64,000 bases of DNA, from positions 1-64,000 of the forward strand of contig NZ_JACHIO010000018.1 in the NCBI RefSeq assembly GCF_014203225.1, given 5' to 3'. The position numbers were made by a program, and so were the translations under genes. The DNA comes from Granulicella mallensis. Its GTDB lineage: Bacteria > Acidobacteriota > Terriglobia > Terriglobales > Acidobacteriaceae. Every line of letters starts with the position of its first letter. Position 1 is the stretch's first letter. Shown here piece by piece: positions 25,790 to 35,048 of this stretch. Below the pieces are notes generated by a model. That model made no database searches and was not told the origin of the DNA. It saw only the letters and a list, made by a program, of their open reading frames with translations.

Positions 25790-27709
25790 CTACGGGATGT
25801 AGTAACGCATACCCGCGTGGAACATGCTGTCCTCAGCGCGAGGACCGCTCGGAGTCGTTGCACTGCCGACACCGGACCACAGATTACGCTGGAGGTAGCT
25901 GTAGGTGAACTGGTACTGGAGACGGCCATACTTCGGGCTGTTGACCGCACGATAGGTAAAGCCGATCATGCCTTCTTGAAGGTACCGGGTCGGCGAAGAG
26001 CAGCTGACCGCCCCGATTCCACCAGCGGAACCGCCCGCACTCGCCGGGTTCGCCGGCAGGTTGTAGCAACCCGTATCGCTCAGGTTGGGGGTGCCGTAGC
26101 CGATCAGATCACCCGAAGGCGTCTTGTACACCGTGCGCTGAGCATACTCTCCACCGTAGTAGGCATAGGCATCCAGTTTCGGCAGGGGGTGCGTTTCGAT
26201 GCTCAACAGACCGTGGTAGTTGCGAATCGGCTCCAGCGTTCCGTCCGGGCGCAGGGTCGCGTCAGCGAGCTGGCCCGAGCCATACCGGCCAACGCCCTGT
26301 CCGCCCATGGCCTGCACCGCGAAGTCGACAAACTTGACCGGCGATACACGTGCGCTGCCGAAGATGCCGCCAGCCGTCACAGTGTTGCCGTTGTAGTTCG
26401 GCGAGTAGGTGTAGACAGGCGCGGCAGCCGTTCCGCCCGCGGTCAGGATCGGGAAGTAGTAGTCACGCATGAAACGTCCAAGGCCACCGACTTCGAAGTG
26501 CGCCTTGGGCAGGTCATACGCAGCCTTGACGATGACGTCGGGAGCAACGTTGTTCGCATAGGTGGTGATTCCGCCTGTGCCTGCAGTGTTTCCAGCTCCT
26601 ACGTTACCGGCGGCGTTGTAGAGACCGCCGTTCTGGCCGGGGCCGGCGAAGAAGAAGTTCGTGGGGATCGATGCGGTAGTAGCCGAGGCCACGGTGAAAT
26701 TCGTGATCTGCGCCTGCTCAACCGAGGCAGCTACCGTAAGGGCACCGGTCGCTACATCGCCGAAGCGCTGCTGGAAGCGAACGCCGGGCTGACGTTCCCA
26801 CGAGAAACCGACCATGTACTGAGGATCGATGGTGTTCGGCAGCTTTTCAGTGCGAACGTCCGTGCTCTTGCCGTCTTCAGTAACGAGCGACCACATCTGA
26901 CCGCCGGTCACAGCGAGACCGCTCTGCGTCTCAACCTTGCCCCAGATCTGGCGCTGACGGAGAACATAGCTGTTGCTCTGGTTGTTGTTGGACGAGGTGC
27001 CTGTGCCCAGGAAGTCAGCCTCGAAGTAACCCGACAGCTTGTAGTTGCCGGCGTTGCCCTCAAAGAGTCCGCCAAGACGGCTCTGACGGCCCGAGAGGTT
27101 CAACTCGCTCACGTGGCCTTCGTTCGCGCTCGGGAAAGGAATCGAGTTGAACGGGGTGTTGATGTCGGAGTTGACCGAACGCTCACGCCACACACCTTCC
27201 AGCGCGAAGAAGGCAACCGGGGTGATCGTGATGCCCTTGTAGTGCAGAGTGGAGGGCGACTCTAGCTGGTCCTGAATGGTCTTCTGAGTGCTGACGACCG
27301 TCTCCTGCAGACCGACGTTGCTGGTCTTCAGGTCGTTGACCGTGGTCTGCAAGGCATCAGCCTTGCTCGAGCTCTCGGCGGCAGCGGCGGTGGCCTGAGA
27401 GGCAGCAGCGGAAGCGGCGGCAGCCTGCGACTGCGCTTCGGCAGCCGACTGCTGAGCCGTGGCGGCCTGCTGGGCCTGTTGGCTCGCACCCGAGAGCTGC
27501 GACTTCAGCGCCTCGATCTCGCTCTGCTGAGCATGCATCTGCTCACGCAGTTCGCGGAGCTGGGTTTCGGTTGCACTCTCGGCCTTCGCCTTTACCGGGT
27601 GCTTCGGCTTCTTGTGCGCTTTGCTGTCGTCTGTCGTCTGAGCATGCACAGAGGCCGAAGCCAGTGTCCCTGCAACCAGAACCGCGGCCAGTATCCTAAG
27701 TCGTGTCAT
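25790..27709 (-). CDS. DcaP-like outer-membrane porin with N-terminal coiled coil
   Basis: 639 residues from the ATG at 27709 (GAGGAA upstream). Signal peptide 1-23 (ending VHAQ), then a Lys-rich stretch, then a long heptad-type coiled coil (about 45-155; Ala/Gln/Ser-rich and ending in TVNDLKTSNVGLQETV), then a beta-barrel. Barrel features such as RQSRLGGLFEG, LSGYFEADFLGTG and GLAVTGGQMWSLV resemble DcaP-type trimeric porins. It is upstream of pstS on the same strand, suggesting passage of phosphate or organophosphates; that role is inferred from context only. Confidence 0.8.
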   Translation of the reverse strand: MTRLRILAAVLVAGTLASASVHAQTTDDSKAHKKPKHPVKAKAESATETQLRELREQMHAQQSEIEALKSQLSGASQQAQQAATAQQSAAEAQSQAAAASAAASQATAAAAESSSKADALQTTVNDLKTSNVGLQETVVSTQKTIQDQLESPSTLHYKGITITPVAFFALEGVWRERSVNSDINTPFNSIPFPSANEGHVSELNLSGRQSRLGGLFEGNAGNYKLSGYFEADFLGTGTSSNNNQSNSYVLRQRQIWGKVETQSGLAVTGGQMWSLVTEDGKSTDVRTEKLPNTIDPQYMVGFSWERQPGVRFQQRFGDVATGALTVAASVEQAQITNFTVASATTASIPTNFFFAGPGQNGGLYNAAGNVGAGNTAGTGGITTYANNVAPDVIVKAAYDLPKAHFEVGGLGRFMRDYYFPILTAGGTAAAPVYTYSPNYNGNTVTAGGIFGSARVSPVKFVDFAVQAMGGQGVGRYGSGQLADATLRPDGTLEPIRNYHGLLSIETHPLPKLDAYAYYGGEYAQRTVYKTPSGDLIGYGTPNLSDTGCYNLPANPASAGGSAGGIGAVSCSSPTRYLQEGMIGFTYRAVNSPKYGRLQYQFTYSYLQRNLWSGVGSATTPSGPRAEDSMFHAGMRYYIP

Positions 27710-28339
27710 CAATTCCTCGTACGGCGTTGCTAAGGTGTCATATCTCTCCGGCGGTCGTTCGCCCGAGTTCAAACTCTCCTTGCCTGTTTTGCCGTTGAGG
27801 CGATGCTCGCAACTCAATGTAAACGTCGGAAAAACCCAGTGTTAATGGAACATGAATTTAGCCAGTTTTTGGGAACACCTTGCCCCTTATCAGACTTGTT
27901 TCAGCGCCGAGGGCCATGCTTCAACTGGCTCGCGCAAGCAGGTGCAAGACCGGTGTAAAGCTAGTGGATACCCTGTTTTCGCCAGGAGCACCCCTCCGTC
28001 CTCTGAGGCGAAAGCCTGTACCTGAACACGACTTTCCCCCAGGAAAGACCTTCCCTTCCGTCCAGCCACAAACCTATCCAAACTTCTGAAGAGGCTTCCT
28101 GGGAGGCCCCTTCCCGTTTTCCTTCTGAGGCTTTGCGGCAAGGGGTGAAGAGGTATCCCAAACCTTTCTCACAGGCAACTGCTGCCTGTGGAAGCTCCTG
28201 CGGGAGTACCCAAACAGTTAAGAGTGCTCGAAAACCGTCTGCAAAGTTCACCGTATATTCAAACTCCATTGACCTCGGACAAAACATTGAGGGACTACAA
28301 AAAGGGACGCAAGTATCTTCACTTCGAGGCTTCCTGGCT
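27710..28339. promoter_or_regulatory. Divergent regulatory region between porin/pst and phosphoesterase
   Basis: 630 bases without a gene, and it must contain the promoters of both transcripts. The AT-richest part is 27815-27880 (aatgtaaacg... gtgttaatggaacatgaatt). There is a small hairpin cacaggca/tgcctgtg at 28170-28190. The phrase gaggcttcctgg occurs twice (28095 and 28325). I looked for PhoB boxes of the E. coli type and found no convincing pair of half-sites. The open frame extending the phosphoesterase upstream to 28133 has no signal peptide of its own. Confidence 0.5.
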
Positions 28340-30085
28340 ATGGTTCGCAAAGCTCTTGCTCTTGTCATGTCCGCTACGATTGTTATGAGCGGTTGCAATT
28401 CTGCTCTCACCGCAATCCCCGGACCGCCGACTCCACCGGCAGCGACTCCCACAACCGCCTCCGCGGCGATCAAGCATGTCGTTGTGATCTTCGATGAGAA
28501 CATCTCCTTCGATCACTACTTCGGCACCTATCCCAACGCCGCCAACACCGATGGGCAATCTTTCACCGCTGCCACCGGCACCCCCATCCCTGACAACTAC
28601 ATTTCCAACCCTTCGCTGCTCACCGCGAACCCAAACTTGAATCCCGCCAACAGCATCATCACGAGTGGCACAGTCATCTCTTCGCCGTCCAATCCGTTCC
28701 GTCTAAGCGCAGACCAGGCAGGTACCGGTGATCAAGATCACAGCTACACCCCCGAGCAAGCGGCTTTTGACAATGGCAAGATGGACCTCTTCCCACTTTC
28801 AGTCGGAACGCCGGATGGCCAGCCTCTCCAGACTCAAACGAACGCACCGTCTCTGGCTAACACCCAGTCCCTCACCATGGCCTACTATGACGGCAATACG
28901 GTCACCGCGCTGTGGAACTATGCGCAACAGTATGCGATGAACGACCATTCCTTCGGCAGCACCTTTGGTGCCTCCACCCAGGGAGCGATCAACCTCGTCT
29001 CCGGCCAGACCAACGGCGTCGCTTCTTTCAGCGCTGGCGCTGCCAGTGGCACAGTAGACGACGGTCAGGGTGGAACCACTCTCACCAACGATGAAGATCC
29101 TACCGGCGATGTCTGCTCCTCTGCCAGCGCCAATGTCCAGATGAACGCCCCCAAGGGCAAGAACATCAACATCGGCGACCTGTTGAACACCGGTGTAAAC
29201 GGAACACCTGTCACCTGGGGCTTCTTCGAGGGCGGCTTCGACCTCTCGATCACCAACACTTCCAACGGCATCACGACCACGGGCTGCAACCGCAGCACAG
29301 GCGCCGTCAACATCCCCGGACACCCGCTGAAGGCTGATTACATTCCTCACCACGAGCCCTTCCAGTACTACGCCAGCACCGCCAACCCGATGCACAACCG
29401 CCCCACGGCCGCTATCGGAACCACCGACGCTGCCAACCATCAGTACGATACGCTGGACTTCAACACCGCCCTCGCCGCCGGAAACCTGCCTTCGGTCAGC
29501 TTCCTGAAGGCTCCCGGCTATCAGGACGGTCATGCCGGCTACTCCGATCCTCTCGACGAGCAGACCTGGCTCGTCAACGAGATCAACGCAATTGAAGCCT
29601 CGTCGTTCTGGCCCAACACCGCCATCATCATCGCTTACGATGACTCCGATGGCTGGTACGACCATGTCTCAGACCTGGTGAACGGCTCTGCCACAGCTCA
29701 GGACGTGCTCAATGGACCGGGCTCAAACCTCTGCATCAGCGCTACTGCTGCTGCTGCCGCTCTGCCTGGTCCGAACTCAAATGGCAAGCCTGTAGCCGGA
29801 CGTTGCGGCCATGGCCCGCGTCTTCCTCTCCTGGTTCTCTCCCCCTGGGCCAAAAAGAACTACATCGACACCACCCCCACCGATCAGGCCTCGATCACCC
29901 ACTTCATCGAGGACGTGTTCCTCGGTGGCGCACGCATCGGCAACGGTTCGTTCGATACGGGCGCCGGCACGATCAACGCCATGTTCGACTTCTCGAATGG
30001 AGCCACACCGCCAAACCCCACACCGCTCTATCTCAGCCCTACCACCGGAAAGGTTTGCAGCCCTGCCACTGCTGCTTGCAAGTAA
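28340..30085 (+). CDS. Phosphoesterase-family (phospholipase C / acid phosphatase-like) lipoprotein
   Basis: 581 residues from the ATG at 28340. The N-terminus VRKALALVMSATIVMSGC is a lipoprotein signal (Cys20). The metal-site signature of the phosphoesterase family follows (IKHVVVIFDENISFDHYFGTYP), with later conserved parts NDHSFGSTFGASTQGAINLV, GDLLN, and the catalytic-site IIAYDDSDGWYDHV and GHGPRLPLLVLSPWAKK. Members hydrolyse phospholipids or phosphate esters outside the cytoplasm. Divergence from the porin/pst cluster suggests phosphate scavenging. Ends at a strong terminator. Confidence 0.88.
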   Translation: MVRKALALVMSATIVMSGCNSALTAIPGPPTPPAATPTTASAAIKHVVVIFDENISFDHYFGTYPNAANTDGQSFTAATGTPIPDNYISNPSLLTANPNLNPANSIITSGTVISSPSNPFRLSADQAGTGDQDHSYTPEQAAFDNGKMDLFPLSVGTPDGQPLQTQTNAPSLANTQSLTMAYYDGNTVTALWNYAQQYAMNDHSFGSTFGASTQGAINLVSGQTNGVASFSAGAASGTVDDGQGGTTLTNDEDPTGDVCSSASANVQMNAPKGKNINIGDLLNTGVNGTPVTWGFFEGGFDLSITNTSNGITTTGCNRSTGAVNIPGHPLKADYIPHHEPFQYYASTANPMHNRPTAAIGTTDAANHQYDTLDFNTALAAGNLPSVSFLKAPGYQDGHAGYSDPLDEQTWLVNEINAIEASSFWPNTAIIIAYDDSDGWYDHVSDLVNGSATAQDVLNGPGSNLCISATAAAAALPGPNSNGKPVAGRCGHGPRLPLLVLSPWAKKNYIDTTPTDQASITHFIEDVFLGGARIGNGSFDTGAGTINAMFDFSNGATPPNPTPLYLSPTTGKVCSPATAACK

Positions 30086-30129
30086 TTGATTGTTCACAAA
30101 CCCGTTACATAACTGCTCTAGCTTAAAGA

Positions 30130-30164
30130 CACGCACCCGCAATCAGGGTGCGTGATTCTTTTTT
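30130..30164 (+). terminator. Rho-independent terminator after phosphoesterase gene
   Basis: cacgcaccc (30130-30138), loop gcaatca, gggtgcgtg (30146-30154), then attctttttt. Stem, GC content and T-run are all classical. Confidence 0.9.
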
Positions 30165-30240
30165 CTGGAACTGTTTGCAAAGCTGCCAGTTTTGAGGGAC
30201 TAACCGCAGTTTTGCCACGGCTTCTCGATACGGAGCTCCA

Positions 30241-31860
30241 TTGCCCTCTACCCGCCGCAGCTTTCTCAGGCAAGCCTCTGCCTTTTCGCTTCTTCCAGGC
30301 GCTCTTCCTGCCCTCGCACAGCAGCCGATGGCCATGCCCGCCAGCACGGCAAAGCCGCAGCCCATGCTGCACTCGCTGGAACTGCCCCCCTTTGTAGACG
30401 CGCTTCCGCTGCCCGAGCGGCTCGTACCGGTCGCCCACCATGGCCAGCCGCACAAGCTCCGCGTCACCATGCGCGAGGTCCACGCCAAGATCCATCGCGA
30501 CGTTCCCGCTGCCCGCTTCTGGGCCTATGGGACTGGAAGCAGCTCCAGCCCTCTCGCACCGGTCATTGAGGCCCGCTCGCACCAGCCGCTGGAAATTGAG
30601 TGGGTCAACGCCCTGCCCACGCACCACTACCTGCCCATCGACTACAGCCTCCACGGCTGTGGCCGGGATCTCCCCGAGGTTCGGGCGATCGTCCACGTCC
30701 ACGGTGCGCGCGTCCCGACCAAGGACGACGGCTACCCCGAAGACTGGTTCGTCCCCGGCACCAGCCGCACCTGCCACTATCCCCTGGAGCAGGACTCAGC
30801 CACCCTCTGGTATCACGACCACGCGATGGGGCTCAACCGGCTCAACATGTACGCCGGACTCTTCGGACACTTCCTGGTCCGCGACAAGGTCGAGGACGCC
30901 CTCAACCTGCCTTCCGGCAAATACGAAGTCCCTCTTTCGATCTACGACCGCGACTTTACCGCGGACGGGCAGCTCTTCTATCCCACCTCCGGCGACCCCG
31001 ACCACCCCTGGGTGCCGGAGTTCTTCGCGGACGCCACGCTGATCAACGGCAAGGTCCGCCCGTTCTTCGAAGTCGAGCCGCGCCTCTATCGCTTTCGCGT
31101 GCTCAACGCCGCCAACAGCCGTTTCTTCGCGCTTTCGCTCTCGGAGCAGCCCCCCTTTCACCAGATCGGCTCGGACCAGGGCCTGCTCCCCTCTCCCGTA
31201 AAGCTCACGAGCCTGCTTCTCGCCCCCGCCGAGCGCGCCGATCTACTCATTGACTTCTCTCAATTTGCCGGGAAACAGGTGCACCTGGTGAATGGCGCCT
31301 TCGAGATCCTGCAGTTCCGTGTGGCTGCAACCGCAGCCCCTGCCGTGCAGACCGGCCACAACAAGATGAGTTCCATCCCGGCTACACTGCGAACCGTTCC
31401 ACGGATTCCCGAGTCCACGGCTACCGTTACCCGCACCATCACGCTCAACGAGTATCAGGACAAGGTGGGCAATCCCATGATCATGCTGCTGAACCGCAAG
31501 CACTGGCATGATCCTGTCACCGAGCAGCCAAAGCTCAATTCCACCGAGATCTGGGAGTTCGTCAACCTGACCGAAGACGTTCACCCCATGCACCTGCATC
31601 TCGTCCGGTTTCAGCTTCTGGATCGCCGCACGTTCGAGGTCTTCTCCTACCAGATGTACAAGAAGCTGCGCTACCTGGCTCCCGCCAGGCCGCCGGAGCC
31701 CAGTGAAGTCGGCTGGAAGGATACGATCCAGTGCCCTCCCGGAATGATTACCCGGATCATCGTTCATTTCGACGGGTATGTGGGCAAGTATCTCTATCAT
31801 TGCCACATCCTCGAGCACGAATCGAATGACATGATGCGGCCGTTTGAGGTTGTGGCATAA
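30241..31860 (+). CDS. Tat-exported multicopper oxidase (CotA/bilirubin-oxidase-like)
   Basis: 539 residues, TTG start with GGAG upstream. The N-terminus TRRSFLRQASAFSLLPGALP is a twin-arginine signal, expected for a folded copper protein. Copper ligands: HVHG (His152, His154), WYHDHAMG (His192, His194), HPMHLHL near 457-463 and HCHILEHESNDMM with Cys521 flanked by His520 and His522, His526, and a Met axial ligand near 531. The spacing fits the three-cupredoxin CotA class. The substrate (phenolics, Mn, Cu(I)) is unknown. Single gene. Confidence 0.92.
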   Translation: MPSTRRSFLRQASAFSLLPGALPALAQQPMAMPASTAKPQPMLHSLELPPFVDALPLPERLVPVAHHGQPHKLRVTMREVHAKIHRDVPAARFWAYGTGSSSSPLAPVIEARSHQPLEIEWVNALPTHHYLPIDYSLHGCGRDLPEVRAIVHVHGARVPTKDDGYPEDWFVPGTSRTCHYPLEQDSATLWYHDHAMGLNRLNMYAGLFGHFLVRDKVEDALNLPSGKYEVPLSIYDRDFTADGQLFYPTSGDPDHPWVPEFFADATLINGKVRPFFEVEPRLYRFRVLNAANSRFFALSLSEQPPFHQIGSDQGLLPSPVKLTSLLLAPAERADLLIDFSQFAGKQVHLVNGAFEILQFRVAATAAPAVQTGHNKMSSIPATLRTVPRIPESTATVTRTITLNEYQDKVGNPMIMLLNRKHWHDPVTEQPKLNSTEIWEFVNLTEDVHPMHLHLVRFQLLDRRTFEVFSYQMYKKLRYLAPARPPEPSEVGWKDTIQCPPGMITRIIVHFDGYVGKYLYHCHILEHESNDMMRPFEVVA

Positions 31861-31892
31861 AAACGCAGTTACACAAAACAAAGAGCGGAGTG

Positions 31893-31917
31893 AATGTCAT
31901 TCCTCAAAGATGACATT
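31893..31917. terminator. Small hairpin between convergent genes
   Basis: aatgtcat (31893-31900), loop tcctcaaag, atgacatt (31910-31917), then ttcc. It is 33 bases after the oxidase stop and 25 before the minus-strand stop; a weak terminator at best. Confidence 0.4.
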
Positions 31918-31941
31918 TTCCGAAATCCGGGATTACCGAAA

Positions 31942-32469
31942 TCAGTGCCAAAGATCTTTATAAAGGTCCGCAAGCTCTATGATGTGGTTCTGTGTCACTT
32001 CAAGAAGACAGGTGACATAAAGATCTCCAGATAGTGACCCGCCAGACTGATCCGAGACGGATCTGCAACCTTTCTCACGGTACTGCAGCCAAATATCCTC
32101 AGCGACATCCAAAGGCAATTTCTCAACCGGTGCAGGTTTCGTTGCTCCCCCTGATTCCGATGGGGCCGCAAGCCGAAGGAGTCCGCCGATGGCCCGGACG
32201 TAAGCGATACGGTTGCCATCGGTAATTTCCAACTCGTGTTCGTAGCAATGCCCAATGTCGACAGTAGAAGTGGCATCCGCACAGAGTTCGCTCTTAATTC
32301 TTTCCTGTTCCGCGTTGAGAGCGATAGTGCCACGCTTGCGTATGGCCTCTTGTTTTGCCCAATACACTCGCCAGGCCGGACTGGGTTCTCTCGGCGCAGC
32401 CTGCGGCGCTTGAGCAAAGGCCGTTACCGAGATGAAAACAAGCAAAAGTAAAAGAATTGTGCGGGACAT
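31942..32469 (-). CDS. LprI-like (DUF1311) secreted protein
   Basis: 175 residues from the ATG at 32469, with a signal peptide MSRTILLLLLVFISVTAFAQ. The C-terminal half has the DUF1311/LprI pattern: several Cys (LCADATS, GHCYEHE, GCRSVSD, TCLLEVT), an EKGC motif and a closing helix NHIIELADLYKDLW. Family members include lysozyme inhibitors, but many are of unknown function. A TTG at 32481 is an alternative start. No operon partner. Confidence 0.7.
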   Translation of the reverse strand: MSRTILLLLLVFISVTAFAQAPQAAPREPSPAWRVYWAKQEAIRKRGTIALNAEQERIKSELCADATSTVDIGHCYEHELEITDGNRIAYVRAIGGLLRLAAPSESGGATKPAPVEKLPLDVAEDIWLQYREKGCRSVSDQSGGSLSGDLYVTCLLEVTQNHIIELADLYKDLWH

Positions 32470-32616
32470 AGTGAGATTCAAAATGCAGTCTCCAGCCGAG
32501 ATGGCAGTTTCGCGGTGAGGTTGAAAACACCATCGCCGGCATTAGCCTAACGCCTACAGGGCTGTTGTAAAGGCCGTTGGCCGCTGTAACGGGATACTTC
32601 TTCAACCTGTCAGCGA

Positions 32617-34011
32617 TTAATTCAGCGACGCCTGTTCCTCGTCGGGCAGAGGATTGCTCCGCACCGGAGCCTGCGGCAGCGTGAAGCAGAAGCGGCTGCC
32701 GCGGCCCAGATCGCTCTCCACCCAGATCGTTCCCCCGTGGGACTCCACCAGGTGCTTCGCAATCGATAGCCCCAGCCCCGTACCGCCCGACTCACGCGAC
32801 CGTGCCTTGTCCGCGCGGTAGAAGCGCTCGAAGATGCGTTCGCGATGCTCGAAAGCGATACCTGCTCCAAAGTCGCGCACGCTGAACTTCACCATCGCCG
32901 GAGGCCCGGCCACCATCTCCGCAGCCATCACGACCAGCGATCCATGGGCGCCGCGACCGTAGTTCAAGGCGTTCTCGATCAGGTTGCTCAACACCTGCAC
33001 CACGGCGTCGGTGTCCGCCATGACTTCGGTGTCGACCATGGCGGCAATCTCCAGCCGCGCATCGTCTTTCAGCAAGCCGCTTGCCGCGCCGATTGACTCG
33101 TGCAGCAGGGCCGCCACACGAACCGGAGCAGGATTGATCTTCTGTTCGCCGGAGTCCACCTTGGCCATCACGAGCAGGTCTTCGGTCAGCCGGCCCATCC
33201 GCTGCGCATTCTTCAGAATGGCGTCGAAAAACTCCCTCGACTGCGCAGTCATGTTGGCGTCCGAGTTGCCGTCGTCGATCAATAGTTCCACGTACCCCAT
33301 GATCGAAGTCAGAGGCGTCCGCAACTCATGCGAGACATTCGCCACAAACTCCTTCTGGGTGCGTTCCATCTGCTGGAGGCGGGTGATATCGCGCAGCACT
33401 ACCACGGCGCCCCCCTCGGCCATGGGAGCAGCGCTTACGGCATAAATCCGGCCTGTATTGAAGCCCACGGCCTCCCGTTCAGCCACCGTGCGCTCTTCCA
33501 ACGCGATGCGCGCGCAGGCCAGAACCTCCGGCTCGCGGATCGTCTGTACCAGGGCATGTCCCGTTCGTACCGAGCCGGAAGAGGAAGACATCAGCCGCGC
33601 CATCGGTGCGTTCGTCCAGGAGATCCTCCCGGCCGAATCGACCGCAACAACCAGGTCCTGCATGGAATCTAGCAGCAGCTCAAGCTTGCGCTGGCTCTCG
33701 GCGGTGGCCTCAAACTGTTTGGTCTGCCGGGCGGATTCCGCGTCGAGCGACGCAGCCAGCTCTTCGAACTCTTCAAAGGGCAAATCGGCATGGGGTGCGC
33801 CGGTATTGGGCTTGAGCGTGCGTAGCCCGCTCTCCACGGCACGCGAGACCGCCCACGCCACCCACGAAACAACTGCCAGTGCCAGGGGCAGGAGTGCCCA
33901 CAGCCACCAATGCGGCAGTATCAGCGCCGCTGCCGCCACAACGGCGACAGCCAGCGCAGTACGCAGCCACAAAGAAAGCCACAAATTCCGCTTCATGACA
34001 GAGGTTCCCAT
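32617..34011 (-). CDS. phoR: PhoR-like membrane sensor histidine kinase
   Basis: 464 residues. Two membrane helices (about 10-55), a PAS-like domain (about 110-205), a DHp domain with phospho-acceptor His228 in [13 protein letters not shown], and an HATPase domain with N box [11 protein letters not shown]1 DFGAGI and G2 [12 protein letters not shown]. This layout (short N-terminal anchor, PAS, HisKA, HATPase) is that of PhoR. It lies 63 bases downstream of a PhoB-like regulator, and pst/phoU are in the same window. The symbol is inferred from layout and context. Confidence 0.85.
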   Translation of the reverse strand: MGTSVMKRNLWLSLWLRTALAVAVVAAAALILPHWWLWALLPLALAVVSWVAWAVSRAVESGLRTLKPNTGAPHADLPFEEFEELAASLDAESARQTKQFEATAESQRKLELLLDSMQDLVVAVDSAGRISWTNAPMARLMSSSSGSVRTGHALVQTIREPEVLACARIALEERTVAEREAVGFNTGRIYAVSAAPMAEGGAVVVLRDITRLQQMERTQKEFVANVSHELRTPLTSIMGYVELLIDDGNSDANMTAQSREFFDAILKNAQRMGRLTEDLLVMAKVDSGEQKINPAPVRVAALLHESIGAASGLLKDDARLEIAAMVDTEVMADTDAVVQVLSNLIENALNYGRGAHGSLVVMAAEMVAGPPAMVKFSVRDFGAGIAFEHRERIFERFYRADKARSRESGGTGLGLSIAKHLVESHGGTIWVESDLGRGSRFCFTLPQAPVRSNPLPDEEQASLN

Positions 34012-34028
34012 GGGTCTTCAAATACCTG

Positions 34029-34060
34029 AGTCCGGTGAGACGATCCCCTCTCACCGGACT
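34029..34060 (-). promoter_or_regulatory. Perfect 12-bp stem-loop between phoB-like and phoR-like genes
   Basis: agtccggtgaga (34029-34040), loop cgatcccc, tctcaccggact (34049-34060), filling most of the 63-base gap. It has no T-run. It could limit read-through into the kinase gene or act on mRNA stability. Confidence 0.6.
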
Positions 34061-34074
34061 ATTGAGTCGCGAGG

Positions 34075-34791
34075 TTACTGAGCTTCGCGGCTTTTGGGAA
34101 TCTCGAAGCGATACCCTGCTCCGCGCATCGTCTTCAAATAGCGTGGGGTCTCCGGATCGGCTTCCACCTTCTCCCGAATCCGGCGCACATACACGTCCAC
34201 ACTGCGCGGCGTTACAAACCGCGCATCTCCCCACACAGCATCCAGTAATTGGTCCCGGCTGAACACCCGCGCCGGATGCCGGGCAAGATAGTCCAGCAGA
34301 CGAAACTCGGTGGCCGTCGTCGGCACCAGTTCGCCCTTCACACGCAACTGCATGGCGCTGCCATCGATCTCGATCTCTTCGATCTTGACGATCGAGAGCG
34401 GACCGGGAGCCTCGGAGGGCTCAAAGCGCCGCAAGACCGCACGGACACGCGCCACAAGCTCCCGCGTTCCGAACGGCTTGGTGATGTAATCATCGGCGCC
34501 CAGTTCCAGACCATGCACGCGATCGTTCTCCGACGCGCGCGCAGTTAGAAAGATCACGGGAACACCGCTCAAGGTCGGATGCTGACGCAGCCGACGGCAG
34601 AGATCCATGCCATCGCCGCCCGGCACCATGATATCCAACAGAAACAGCGCAGGCCGCGAACGTTCAGCATCCTGCACGATGGACCCAATGGCCGCATACG
34701 GCTTCGCAATAAAGCCCGCTCGTTCCAGTTGATACTGCACCAGTCTGCTAATGTCAGCATCGTCTTCCAAGACGAAGACAGTTTGGCTCAC
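34075..34791 (-). CDS. phoB: OmpR/PhoB-family response regulator
   Basis: 238 residues, GTG start with GAGGAG five bases upstream. Receiver domain 1-120: acidic pair Glu9-Asp10-Asp11, phospho-acceptor Asp53 (LLDIMVPGGDG), Thr83 and Lys105. The C-terminal winged-helix trans-activation domain (about 133-232) has TEFRLLDYLARHPARVFSRDQLL and the RSVDVYVRRIREKVE recognition helix. It precedes the PhoR-like kinase; it probably controls the pst, porin and phosphoesterase genes nearby, though no binding sites were confirmed. Confidence 0.87.
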   Translation of the reverse strand: MSQTVFVLEDDADISRLVQYQLERAGFIAKPYAAIGSIVQDAERSRPALFLLDIMVPGGDGMDLCRRLRQHPTLSGVPVIFLTARASENDRVHGLELGADDYITKPFGTRELVARVRAVLRRFEPSEAPGPLSIVKIEEIEIDGSAMQLRVKGELVPTTATEFRLLDYLARHPARVFSRDQLLDAVWGDARFVTPRSVDVYVRRIREKVEADPETPRYLKTMRGAGYRFEIPKSREAQ

Positions 34792-35048
34792 ACATTCTCC
34801 TCAGCCGCAGTGAACGCACCCCGGTCGCCGTTGAGTTTATCCTGTCGGCGACCGCTTAATTACTACAGGATGGTAAATCTTGTCGAATTGTTTGGGAAAT
34901 TCGCGTTAGCCCCAATGTTAATCATGTGAATGAGGGGCAAAGAAAAGCCCTCCCGGCCACAGTCGACCGTGGGTCGGCGTTGCAGCGCCAAACCTTAGGG
35001 ATGGGCGATATAGGGAAGGAGCTTGCCCCTTTAAAGAACGCGTTCAGG

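Noticed and set aside
25693-25950. Upstream extension of pstS
   Set aside because: The open frame continues over the porin's 3' end, but the signal peptide and AGGAG site fix the start at 25692.
27710-28339. PhoB boxes in the porin/phosphoesterase spacer
   Set aside because: AT-rich TTAAT-like words exist, but no pair of correctly spaced half-sites could be identified by eye.
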